Below, piece by piece: positions 53,447 through 64,000 of a DNA stretch of 64,000 nt (within the stretch, counting starts at the first letter, position 1; each line of letters begins with the position of its first letter). Position numbers and translations under genes: made by a program. This DNA is from Gimesia maris (lineage in GTDB: Bacteria; Planctomycetota; Planctomycetia; Planctomycetales; Planctomycetaceae), in assembly GCF_008298035.1 (NCBI RefSeq), contig NZ_CP042910.1, positions 1,012,001 to 1,076,000 of the forward strand, given 5' to 3'. The notes below the pieces were generated by a model. The model did not search any database, was not told the origin of the DNA, and saw only the letters and a program-made list of their open reading frames with translations.

Positions 53447-54322
53447 ATGGATCCGATCCCCGTTATCGACACGCATCAGCACCTCTGGGATTTAGACCTG
53501 TTCCAGCTTCCCTGGCTCGATTTGCCCGGTATGGACGTCCTGCGAAACAGCTTCCGCATGACCGATTATCGGGAAGCGACCCGGAATTGCCCCATCATAA
53601 AATCGGTGTATATGGAAGTGAATGTACACCCGGATCTGCAGCGGCAGGAAGCACAATACGTGCTGGCATTATGTGAGGAAGACGATAATCCGATGTCCGG
53701 TGCCGTCATCGGTGGCTCTCCCGGCGAAAGCAGCTTCGCCGACTATCTGGACGAGTTTGCCGGCAATCCATTCGTTAAAGGAGTCAGAACCATCCTGCAC
53801 GATCCCGATCGCCCGCGGGGCATGTGTCTGACGCCGCAGTTCAAAGAAAATATCAGGCTGCTGGGAGACCTGGGCCTGAGCTTTGATCTGTGTATGCGAC
53901 CGGCCGAAATTCAGGACGCCGTCGAACTGGTCGATGCCTGCCCGGAGACACGCTTCATTATCGATCATTGCGGCAACATGAGCGTGCAGCCCGATCAGCA
54001 GCAGGACCGAGCCGCCTGGGAAACCGGCATGCAGCAGATGGCACAGCGCGAGCACGTGATGTGCAAGATCTCCGGAATCGTCGCCACGGCAACTCCCGGA
54101 ACATGGCAACCTGCCGACTTAAAACAGAACATCGACTTCTGCCTGGATACGTTCGGAGAAGACCGCATCTTCTTCGGCGGCGATTGGCCCGTGTGCACGC
54201 TGACGGCAGACTTCGAAAGCTGGTATCAGGCACTGTTGTGGATTGTGCAGGATCGCTCGGAAACGTTTCAACGAAAGCTGTTTCACGACAATGCAGCAGC
54301 GTTTTATCAGCTAAAAAGCTGA
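53447..54322 (+). CDS. Amidohydrolase-family lactonase-like enzyme (COG3618)
   Basis: 291 aa. Metal-binding DTHQHLWDL at residues ~8-16, EVNVHPD, FIIDHCGNMS (~165) and the C-terminal FFGGDWPVCTL with the conserved Asp fit the COG3618 group that includes L-fuconolactonase. It likely hydrolyses a sugar lactone or similar ester in the cytosol; there is no signal peptide. Distinct from the amidohydrolase at 32496. The ATG at 53447 follows AGGAGA, a good ribosome site. The next gene lies 64 nt downstream. Confidence 0.88.
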   Translation: MDPIPVIDTHQHLWDLDLFQLPWLDLPGMDVLRNSFRMTDYREATRNCPIIKSVYMEVNVHPDLQRQEAQYVLALCEEDDNPMSGAVIGGSPGESSFADYLDEFAGNPFVKGVRTILHDPDRPRGMCLTPQFKENIRLLGDLGLSFDLCMRPAEIQDAVELVDACPETRFIIDHCGNMSVQPDQQQDRAAWETGMQQMAQREHVMCKISGIVATATPGTWQPADLKQNIDFCLDTFGEDRIFFGGDWPVCTLTADFESWYQALLWIVQDRSETFQRKLFHDNAAAFYQLKS

Positions 54323-54386
54323 CACTTTTCCAAGCTCCGACAGTGATTAGAAATTTAAGTTGATTCCATACCAGGGAGGCAAGGAT

Positions 54387-55289
54387 ATGAGACGTATGAT
54401 TTTCGCGGGCCTGATCTTGATGCTATTGCCCCAGGCGGCTTACACGGAAGAGCTCGATGCAGCAGCGAGCACGGCGCTGGTGAATCTGAATCGTGAGTTC
54501 ATGAATGCGCACGCGGCCGCCCGAAAGTTGGACCTCGCCACTGGCGGGCCCATCATTCTGCTCGAGGATGGAAAGCTCGTTCTGGTCCGCAATGGTTCGG
54601 AAACAACATCTGAAATCATTCTTCCCCGGTACGACACGGTCAAAGTCTTTGCGCATATGCCGGTCGCGATCTATCTCATGCTCGGCCCACCCGGTGCCGG
54701 CAAGCTCGACACGCAACGTCTGCAACAACTGGCTGAGTATCATGGGCAGATCCACCGGGTCGAGAAACAGATCGAGCACATCGGTCTGGAAGGGACCAGC
54801 CTCAAACGACAGCAACAGCTGCTGGCTGATTCCAGGCAGTTCCTGGAAAAAGTGATTCAACGGCAAGAGTTCAGCACCGAAGAACTACATACTTTCACAC
54901 GCAGTATGCTGCCGCTGATTCAGGCGAATATTGCAGAAGCAGCGGCGAGCCAACTCGATAGCATGCATGAGCAGGTCATGGCCTGGAAAAAAGAAATGAC
55001 GCCGGCAGAATGGCAGAAGCTGCGCGTTTCGGTGAAGGGCGCTGTACTGGCCCGCGATGGCAATCTGGCGATGCAGTACTTTGAACGTCTGTTGAATCTC
55101 AAGGGGCCCGGTATGCGGCTCATTTTTATGGAGCGCTATGCACCTCGCACACCGATGCTGACTTTACTGGCCACTCGCTCTGTCGATCGCGGCATCAGCA
55201 TCGCCTTTTTCGACAATCCCGACCGCATGTTCCGCGACGTCCTGGCAGACGCCGCGACTGCACACATCAAGACAATGAAATTCGACTAG
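54387..55289 (+). CDS. Secreted protein of unknown function
   Basis: About 300 aa from the ATG at 54387, chosen because GGGAGG lies 7-8 nt upstream and because it starts a signal peptide (MRRMIFAGLILMLLPQAAYT, then EELDAA). The mature protein is helical: LVNLNREFMNAHAAARKLDL, QQLAEYHGQIHRVEKQIEHI, then SMHEQVMAWKKEMTPAEWQK. LPRYDTVKVFAHMPVAIYLM forms a possible core strand. No known domain. A TTG at 54360 would add 9 residues without support. Convergent with der. Confidence 0.72.
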   Translation: MRRMIFAGLILMLLPQAAYTEELDAAASTALVNLNREFMNAHAAARKLDLATGGPIILLEDGKLVLVRNGSETTSEIILPRYDTVKVFAHMPVAIYLMLGPPGAGKLDTQRLQQLAEYHGQIHRVEKQIEHIGLEGTSLKRQQQLLADSRQFLEKVIQRQEFSTEELHTFTRSMLPLIQANIAEAAASQLDSMHEQVMAWKKEMTPAEWQKLRVSVKGAVLARDGNLAMQYFERLLNLKGPGMRLIFMERYAPRTPMLTLLATRSVDRGISIAFFDNPDRMFRDVLADAATAHIKTMKFD

Positions 55290-55312
55290 ATTGTGTCGCC
55301 TATTAATCTCTA

Positions 55313-56719
55313 TCAGCGTCCGGGTTCAAATGCTTCGAAGTCATCCTGTTCGACCATGTCCAGACTCGGGCTCGATTCGTCTTTCGCATCTTTCGGTCGG
55401 TAATAGATTTTAATCGGTATCTCTTTGAAAGGAAGTGCTTCCCGCAGCACGCCGCTCAGGTAACGCTTCCAGGATTCGCTAAACAGTTTCTGGTCGTTAC
55501 ATTTCAGGACAATCGTCGGCGGCTCGGTCGCCACCTGCGTCGCGTAGTAAATTTTGGGACGGTGGTTTTTGGAATAGGGGGGCTGATTGTTCTGGATGGC
55601 TGCCCGGACGATCTTATTCAGACGACCGGTCGAGACGCGCATCCGCGACTGTTTGTAAATCGTCTGTGCCAGGTTGATGACCTGCTTGATGTTGCGGGAG
55701 TCCTTCGCGGTCACAAATGCCACGGGAGCGTGTCGCATGGTACGGAACTGGGATGTCAGATATTCATCCCATTTCTCTGAGGTCATTTTCTTTTCGCGGC
55801 CCAGGTCCCACTTATTGATCACGAAGATACAGGGTTTATGATTTTCATCAATCTCGGCGACCAGCTGTTTGTCGACCTTGGAAACCGTCTCCTGCGAATC
55901 AAAAAACATCAGTACCACATTGGCGCGACGGATACTGCGTTTCGCGCGGGTCAAACCATAAAATTCAATGTCGTTCGCCAGGCTTTTCCGTTTTCTTACT
56001 CCCGGTGTGTCGATCGCAAGAAATGATTTGTCATCGAATTCAAACCGGATATCGACACTGTCGCGGGTCGTGCCGGCGACTTCACTCACGATCATCCGCT
56101 CCGACTCTGCCAGCGCGTTGATGAAGGTACTTTTGCCGACATTCCGCCGGCCGACAATCGCAATTTTCAGCTCGGGATCAGCAGACAGCGTATCCCCTTC
56201 CGATTCTTCCAGTTCTTCTGCCGGGGGCAACTGCTTCATGATCTCATCGAGTAATTCATTCCGGTTCCGGTTCCCTTTGACACTCGTCAGTACGACGGGG
56301 GAATTCGTCAGGCGAAAGAACTGTGCTGCTTCATCATCGGTTTTGGTGGAATCGCATTTATTGATACACAGGATTTTGGGTTTTTCAATCAAGCGTAATC
56401 GCGTGGCGACTTCTTCATCCAGGTGCACCACACCCAGGGAGCCGTCAACGACAAACAGAATCAGGTCGGCTTCATCAATGCCCACCTGGATCTGGCGTTC
56501 AATGTCTTCTGACAGATCGTCGCTGTCGGTGATGCCGATTCCGCCGGTATCCACCAGTTCAAAATAGCGGTCTTTTTCATGGACCAGGTACGTCACGCGA
56601 TCACGGGTGACTCCAGCGGTCGGGTCGACAATCGCCACACGATGTCCGGCGAGCCAGTTGAAAATGGAACTTTTGCCAACATTGGGGCGCCCCACGATAG
56701 CAATTTTGGGAATGGCCAT
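55313..56719 (-). CDS. der: Ribosome-assembly GTPase Der (EngA)
   Basis: 468 aa with tandem GTPase domains: GRPNVGKSSIFNWLAG (residues ~9-24), DTGG and NKCD in the first; GRRNVGKSTFINALAE (~190-205), DTPG and NKWD in the second; then a KH-like C-terminal domain (RVSTGRLNKIVRAAIQNNQP). It is an essential 50S assembly GTPase. An acidic linker (~170-188) joins the G domains, and a ~25-residue acidic tail closes the protein. Stands alone on the minus strand. Confidence 0.96.
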   Translation of the reverse strand: MAIPKIAIVGRPNVGKSSIFNWLAGHRVAIVDPTAGVTRDRVTYLVHEKDRYFELVDTGGIGITDSDDLSEDIERQIQVGIDEADLILFVVDGSLGVVHLDEEVATRLRLIEKPKILCINKCDSTKTDDEAAQFFRLTNSPVVLTSVKGNRNRNELLDEIMKQLPPAEELEESEGDTLSADPELKIAIVGRRNVGKSTFINALAESERMIVSEVAGTTRDSVDIRFEFDDKSFLAIDTPGVRKRKSLANDIEFYGLTRAKRSIRRANVVLMFFDSQETVSKVDKQLVAEIDENHKPCIFVINKWDLGREKKMTSEKWDEYLTSQFRTMRHAPVAFVTAKDSRNIKQVINLAQTIYKQSRMRVSTGRLNKIVRAAIQNNQPPYSKNHRPKIYYATQVATEPPTIVLKCNDQKLFSESWKRYLSGVLREALPFKEIPIKIYYRPKDAKDESSPSLDMVEQDDFEAFEPGR

Positions 56720-57039
56720 GGTTTTACGTTTTTCTTTGGAAAGCGTTTTCTGTGTGAATCAAACAGGATTGGGTTGGCTCTCTTGATTTCCAGAGGCGGG
56801 ACCTGTATCCCTTTAGTCTGCTGGTATCAGAATCTGTTGAGCGCCCGCCGATTCGAAGTATTTATATTCTGCTGGCATTCAGAGCGTGCTGATGCCGGGC
56901 GGTTATGAAACAGAACTCGACAGGCCGCCTGTGGCGGCTTCTGGCATAGTAAGCGGTTGAGTCATATTTCTTATAGATTATCCAGTTGGGAGACGATTGT
57001 TAATCAACTGGCGCTATGCGTTTGGGAAGTTCCGGCTAA
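56720..57039. other. Divergent der-hpnC intergenic region with a leader mini-ORF
   Basis: 320 bp. It holds the promoters for der and hpnC, neither clear by eye. An ATG at 57016 opens a 7-codon frame (MRLGSSG) whose TAA ends directly at the hpnC ATG (57037-57042 reads TAAATG), which could couple translation. Nothing else is seen. Confidence 0.35.
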
Positions 57040-58011
57040 ATGACGGCATTTGAGCATGAATTGGCGGCTTGGGGGCCCGATTCCCCCTGTTTTCAGGGAA
57101 CGGATGCTCCAGTCTCCCTGGACGAAGCCCACGCATATTGCCGTAAAATCGCCCTGGGACATTACGAGAATTTCCCGGTCGTCTCCTGGGCACTGCCTCG
57201 GGAACTGCGTCAGCACTTTTATAACGTTTATGCCTTCTGCCGCTGGGCCGATGATCTCGGGGATGAAATCGAAGACGCCGACCAGTCGCTCCAACTGCTC
57301 GCCTGGTGGCGGTCTCAACTGGTGGACTGCTATCGGAGCATTCAGAATACCGCGGTGCCCCCACAGTCGTCAGTCATGCCCCGTCTGCATCCGGTCTTTA
57401 TCGCGCTGACTCCTACCATTGTCAAATACGATCTGCCTCAAACTGCCTTCGATGATCTGATCCAGGCGTTCGAACAGGATCAGCGTGTCAGCGAATATCA
57501 GACCTTTACAGAACTGCTTTCGTACTGTCAGAGAAGCGCCAATCCGGTGGGGCGGCTGGTACTGCATTTGTGTCAGACGGTTACTGAGGAAACAGTGGCC
57601 TGGTCCGATTCGATTTGTACCGGATTGCAGCTGGCGAATTTCTGGCAGGATGTCGCCCGCGATTTTGCAATCGGCCGCATCTACCTTCCCCGGGAAGATT
57701 GTGAGCAGTTTGGCTATACCAGAGCGCAATTTGAACACAACGAATTCAACACTGCGTTTCAAAATCTGATGGCGTTTGAAGTGCAGCGTGCGCGGCAGTA
57801 CCTCCTGAATGGTGTGCCTTTGATTGCACAGCTTCCCGGACGTCTGCAGGTCGACATTGATCTGTTTATTCAGGGGGGCTTAAAAATACTCGATCACATC
57901 GAACAGCAGCAGTTCAATGTCTGGAAACAGCGTCCCCAGGTATCCCGTTTCGAGTTCGGCTTACTGCTGTTTCAGAGTCTGCTGCGGCGTTTTTCTGGCA
58001 GAAATCGTTGA
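57040..58011 (+). CDS. hpnC: Squalene synthase HpnC (hopanoid pathway)
   Basis: 323 aa of the trans-isoprenyl diphosphate synthase/phytoene-squalene synthase family. The opening GHYENFPVVSWALPRELRQH is typical of HpnC, followed by the first Asp motif FCRWADDLGDE (Asp71, Asp72) and the second, LANFWQDVARDFAIGRIYLP (Asp204, Asp208). In bacteria with HpnCDE the route to squalene runs through presqualene diphosphate and hydroxysqualene; HpnC carries out the hydroxysqualene step. Partner genes hpnD and hpnE are not in the window. The product would feed hopanoids or other triterpenes. Confidence 0.9.
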   Translation: MTAFEHELAAWGPDSPCFQGTDAPVSLDEAHAYCRKIALGHYENFPVVSWALPRELRQHFYNVYAFCRWADDLGDEIEDADQSLQLLAWWRSQLVDCYRSIQNTAVPPQSSVMPRLHPVFIALTPTIVKYDLPQTAFDDLIQAFEQDQRVSEYQTFTELLSYCQRSANPVGRLVLHLCQTVTEETVAWSDSICTGLQLANFWQDVARDFAIGRIYLPREDCEQFGYTRAQFEHNEFNTAFQNLMAFEVQRARQYLLNGVPLIAQLPGRLQVDIDLFIQGGLKILDHIEQQQFNVWKQRPQVSRFEFGLLLFQSLLRRFSGRNR

Positions 58012-58818
58012 TTCGCGGTGATTTCAACAGCTTGTGTCTGGAAACAGTCGGTATGAAATTCTGATGAAGAATCGTGTAATCTGATGTTTTGCCCTCTTTC
58101 AAGCTGGTCTCTTTTTGCAAGATGAGGGGGCATTGGAAAGTTTGCCGATCAGTCGGTTCAGAAAAAATTCTTTTGTCATTTTCGATGATCTGAAGGTTGG
58201 ATTTGAATGAAATTTGTGTGTAGTTTCTACAAATACAGTGTTTTGCAGAGTCTTGCTAATGATTCTTAACATCTTTGGACGATGTCCAACATTTAGTATT
58301 GACTACTGAAATATACACACTATATTGGGTGTTATGAGTGAGTGACTCACAAAAAATACTAAACGGGTGTTTCGTTGTGGGTCAAGAAAAAGTTGGTTTT
58401 GCCAGGTCTTTTGGCAGTGTGTTTTTGAATAGTTCCGGGCCGTGCTCTTGTCTCTCTCCAGACTGCACAAAATACCCGCGACCTGCTCATAAAACCTGTC
58501 TCTCAGGGGTTTGGTGGATCCTCAGCTCTCACATTCAGATGGTTTTAGAAATCGAATTTCAGATCAGTGAGGGTTTCGTAAGAGCAAAAGGAGTTGCCAG
58601 TTCATGCACCATAGATATGCTGCCTGCCTGCTCCCGTCTCTTCATGTTTCCTGTCTTGTCTGTTGTTACATTCTTGGCCCTCTGCTGCGAGCTCACTATT
58701 TGTGGGGCACTGTGCGTGTCATTACGGGCTCATCACAACGTTTCTAATTTGATACACAAGCTGCTGTCGGCATGGACACAGCCGGATTTTTAGCATTCCA
58801 TTTAAAGGAGGCAATCGA
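58012..58818 (+). promoter_or_regulatory. Long nrdA leader region
   Basis: 807 bp with no credible gene; a 151-codon frame at 58338-58793 is Cys-rich without family features and I reject it. It contains the NrdR-box-like site at 58317-58332 and a short palindrome gtgag-tga-ctcac at 58338-58350. About 470 nt separate these from the nrdA start, so a long untranslated leader or a second promoter nearer the gene is likely. Confidence 0.4.
58317..58332 (+). promoter_or_regulatory. NrdR-box-like operator
   Basis: acactatattgggtgt matches 13 of 16 positions of the NrdR consensus acaCwAtATaTwGtgt as I remember it. NrdR boxes normally come in pairs about three helical turns apart; I find no good second box at that distance. 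A weaker half-match ends at 58241. Confidence 0.4.
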
Positions 58819-61668
<2,850 letters not shown>

Positions 61669-61737
61669 ACACAGTCTTTTCATCCCGCTGTCAAACGTGT
61701 TCAGTTTCAATTACTAAATGGATTTCAAAAAGGTGTT

Positions 61738-62820
61738 ATGATGACAATCCTTAATGCAAATACAAATTCCAAGACTCCGGTTTCTCCAGTAGGCGATACT
61801 CCTACGGGCCGTTTCAAAGCAGATAAAAAACGCCTGATTAACTGCTCTCAGGTCGACGTCAACCAGTTGATGCCACTCAAGTATCACTGGGCCTGGGAAC
61901 ATTATCTGAATGGTTGTGCCAACCACTGGATGCCTACCGAAGTCGGCATGACCAAAGATATTGAAACCTGGCGTTCCAGCAAACTCAGTGAAGGCGAACG
62001 TTTCGTGATCATGCGGAACCTGGGTTTCTTTGCGACCGCAGAGAGCCTGGTGGCCAACAACATCGTATTGGCCATCTTCAAGCATGTGACCAATGCGGAA
62101 TGCCGTCAGTACCTGTTGCGTCAGGCCTTTGAAGAAGCCGTGCATTCGCACACTTTCCTGTACATCGTCGAAAGCCTCGGGCTCAATGAGTCGGAAGTCT
62201 TCAACATGTATCACGAAGTTCCCGCGATTGCGAAAAAAGATCAGCTGGAAATGGAGCTGACCTCGGAAATTCTGGATCACGATTTCACCACCGATACCTT
62301 CGAAGGGGCCCAGGCCTTCCTGAAAAACCTGATCGGTTACTACCTGATCATGGAAGGACTCTTCTTCTACACCGGTTTCGTGATGGTGCTTTCTTTCCAT
62401 CGTCGTAACATGATGACCGGGATCGGCGAACAGTTTCAGTACATCCTGCGGGACGAAACGATTCACCTGAACTTCGGCATCGACCTGATCAATGGCATCA
62501 AGCAGGAAAACCCCGATCTCTGGACTCCCGAATTCCAGCAGCTCATTATCGACCGCATGAAGTATGCCGCCGAGCTGGAAATCGAGTACGCCAAAGACTG
62601 CCTGCCGACCGGTATCCTTGGTCTGAACGGCGAACTGTTCCGCGAATATGTGCAGCACATCGCTGACCGTCGCCTGGAACGCATTGGTCTGCCCGCCCAG
62701 TACGGTTCTGCGAATCCGTTCCCCTGGATGAGCGAAACCATGGACCTCTCGAAGGAAAAGAACTTCTTCGAAACCCGCGTGACTGAATACCAGAGCTCCG
62801 GTTCATTAAACTGGGACTGA
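61738..62820 (+). CDS. nrdB: Class Ic-type ribonucleotide reductase small subunit
   Basis: 360 aa ferritin-like R2. Metal ligands: Glu102 in [12 protein letters not shown] (Glu instead of the usual first Asp), Glu133 and His136 in [13 protein letters not shown], and Glu and His in [14 protein letters not shown]. The radical Tyr of classical R2 (four residues after the His) is Phe140. Together with Glu102 this is the signature of class Ic enzymes such as that of Chlamydia trachomatis, which use a Mn/Fe cofactor instead of a tyrosyl radical. C-terminal Tyr351 in TRVTEYQ would carry the radical to NrdA. Two adjacent ATGs (61738 and 61741) are possible starts; the second is better spaced from AGGTG. 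Confidence 0.95.
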   Translation: MMTILNANTNSKTPVSPVGDTPTGRFKADKKRLINCSQVDVNQLMPLKYHWAWEHYLNGCANHWMPTEVGMTKDIETWRSSKLSEGERFVIMRNLGFFATAESLVANNIVLAIFKHVTNAECRQYLLRQAFEEAVHSHTFLYIVESLGLNESEVFNMYHEVPAIAKKDQLEMELTSEILDHDFTTDTFEGAQAFLKNLIGYYLIMEGLFFYTGFVMVLSFHRRNMMTGIGEQFQYILRDETIHLNFGIDLINGIKQENPDLWTPEFQQLIIDRMKYAAELEIEYAKDCLPTGILGLNGELFREYVQHIADRRLERIGLPAQYGSANPFPWMSETMDLSKEKNFFETRVTEYQSSGSLNWD

Positions 62821-62852
62821 TTCGTCCGCGACTAAAAAACAAGGCACCCTCT

Positions 62853-62884
62853 AAAGGGACCACCAGCCGGTGGTCCCTTTTTTT
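62853..62884 (+). terminator. Intrinsic terminator after nrdB
   Basis: A 12-bp perfect stem, aaagggaccacc / ggtggtcccttt (62853-62864 with 62869-62880), 4-nt loop and a continuing T-run. Strong Rho-independent terminator. Confidence 0.95.
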
Positions 62885-63424
62885 ACGCGCGGGGAGGTCG
62901 GAGTAAAATAACAGGCAGCGACTCTCAAAAAACAGACGTGGAATCAAAATCTTCAATCTGCCTGACAAACTTCAAGACAGTCGCTGATCGCTTTAATGCT
63001 TTCCGTACAGTTCCCACTCAGACAGTTGTATCGATTCTGTCACAGGTTCTCTGCTGAAATGCTGGATTGAAGAGTTCACCGTCTGGTGATCTCTGGTGCG
63101 AAATTAATTGGCAATCTTCAAAGATTTAGGGCACTCACGAAGTGATCGTCCGACGTCTCAATGTCCGAACATTCTGAGACGACGAAATAGTAGTTCCCAT
63201 AAGTGAAGCGTGTTAAACAGGTTGTGTCTCGATGTCCGGTGTGCGGTGAGTTGGAGGTTTTTAACGACCCATTTGATACTCCCTGCGGCACGTTCTTTGC
63301 GTAACTGTGTGCTGGAACACGGTGCTCTGTCCCTCTCCTGTTGAAGACCTCTAGACGAGCCTCACGTTGAAAGTCCTCTTGCATCATATCATTCACTACT
63401 ACACCAGTACATCAGGACAAGAAC
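62885..63424. other. Intergenic region before the DUF1559 gene
   Basis: 540 bp without a believable gene. A minus-strand frame of 92 codons (63118-63396) has no ribosome site or family features. The promoter of the DUF1559 gene should be here. Confidence 0.4.
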
Positions 63425-64000
63425 ATGAGTTACTTGTTGGAAAATAATTCCGTTTGCCATTCCAAAAGGCCCAAAACAACTTTGAGACGCTCCCGAGGCT
63501 TCACACTGATAGAACTGCTGGTAGTCATCGCAATTATTGCCATTTTAATCGCATTGCTGCTCCCGGCCGTACAACAGGCGCGCGAAGCAGCGCGCCGTTC
63601 CTCCTGCAAGAATAATATGAAGCAGCTTGGTCTGGCTCTGCACAATTATCACGATGCTCACACCAAGTTCCCCTACTCGAGTGCCAACAATGCCATGGTC
63701 TGGACGCAGGCCGGAGATCCGATTCTGAATACATCCGGTTGGACACTGCTGCTGCCTTATCTGGAACAGTCTGCTCTTTATAATCAGTTCAACTTCACCG
63801 CAGCCCAACGCAACAGCACGTTTAGTGGGTGGTCTTCGACGAGTGCGGGAACAGTGATGGGGGCGTCTGCGGACATTACCGCTAATATGGAACTGACAAA
63901 AAAGATCATCGCCGTTTTCAATTGTCCGAGTGATGACAATAACCAGACCTACAATGCAGTGTCTCCCAACTACGGCTGTGGTGTCTCAGGAAGTGCCATG
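63425..64000 (+). CDS. DUF1559 protein with type IV pilin-like N-terminus (partial, runs off window)
   Basis: An open frame of 192 codons from the ATG at 63425 to the window edge. After a ~25-residue basic leader ([12 protein letters not shown]) comes the prepilin motif [20 protein letters not shown], then [20 protein letters not shown], the DUF1559 hallmark. The globular part so far ([54 protein letters not shown]) is as expected. The C-terminal part is outside the window. Probably exported and processed like a pseudopilin. Unrelated in context to the DUF1559 gene at 25400. Confidence 0.93.
   Translation, partial: MSYLLENNSVCHSKRPKTTLRRSRGFTLIELLVVIAIIAILIALLLPAVQQAREAARRSSCKNNMKQLGLALHNYHDAHTKFPYSSANNAMVWTQAGDPILNTSGWTLLLPYLEQSALYNQFNFTAAQRNSTFSGWSSTSAGTVMGASADITANMELTKKIIAVFNCPSDDNNQTYNAVSPNYGCGVSGSAM

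Noticed and set aside
58226..58241. Second NrdR box
   Set aside because: Only about 10 of 16 positions agree and the distance of 91 bp to the better box is not typical.
58338..58793. 151-codon plus-strand frame upstream of nrdA
   Set aside because: Cys/Ser/Leu-rich product without family features, no ribosome site; better explained as leader DNA.
63118..63396. 92-codon minus-strand frame before the DUF1559 gene
   Set aside because: No supporting ribosome site or family resemblance; overlaps the expected promoter region.

Overview
The window reads as chromosomal DNA of a planctomycete, most like the Gimesia/Planctomyces group. This rests on two DUF1559 pseudopilin-like proteins (25400-26278 and the partial 63425-64000), a DUF1569 protein, an ECF sigma/FecR pair, a Ser/Thr kinase with a C-terminal FHA domain, a hopanoid-type squalene synthase (HpnC), and a ribonucleotide reductase small subunit of the type known from Chlamydia, a fellow PVC bacterium. 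The genus is an inference; no rRNA is present.

Layout. 1-13 kb: a CNNM/CBS membrane protein; a minus-strand pair of short Hsp70 and a J-like/MshEN membrane protein; phosphohexomutase; inositol-3-phosphate synthase followed by a UbiA-family prenyltransferase; an MFS transporter; a CHAD protein; a GNAT acetyltransferase. 13-19.7 kb is accessory in character: a DUF1569 gene, an AT-richer WD40-like protein, an LRR lipoprotein, a second near-identical 203-bp piece of the DUF1569 gene, a long LRR lipoprotein, and an intact small antitoxin-like gene beside a MazF toxin stump. 19.8-30 kb: HpcH/HpaI aldolase, SGNH hydrolase, FHA kinase, then a minus-strand series of ECF sigma, FecR, DUF1559 protein, small lipoprotein and metallophosphoesterase, and a larger lipoprotein ending in a Cys-rich metal-site motif.

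30-37 kb: a plus-strand transport and catabolism cluster (small membrane subunit, sodium:solute symporter, amidohydrolase, D-threonine-aldolase-like PLP enzyme), a KaiC-like ATPase, an HDOD protein and a secreted protein of unknown function. 37.7-48.4 kb: csrA heads a flagellar rod/ring/hook-junction cluster, flgF-flgG-flgA-flgH-flgI-flgJ-flgN-flgK-flgL, all on the plus strand, with an unusually large FlgL. 48.7-49.9 kb: rplM-rpsI with a clear terminator. 50-58 kb: mgtE, a membrane MutS-like ATPase, a second amidohydrolase, a secreted protein, der and hpnC. 58.3-62.9 kb: a long leader with an NrdR-box-like site, then nrdA-nrdB and a strong terminator. The window ends inside a DUF1559 gene.

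Points I would look at first: the co-directional Hsp70 / HPD-less J-like-MshEN-membrane protein pair; the class Ic signature of NrdB (Phe where the radical Tyr normally sits); the duplicated DUF1569 fragment bracketing the WD40/LRR genes; and the decayed toxin-antitoxin module, whose toxin stump lies in a short stretch easily passed over as intergenic. I found no tRNA, rRNA, CRISPR array, transposase or prophage.
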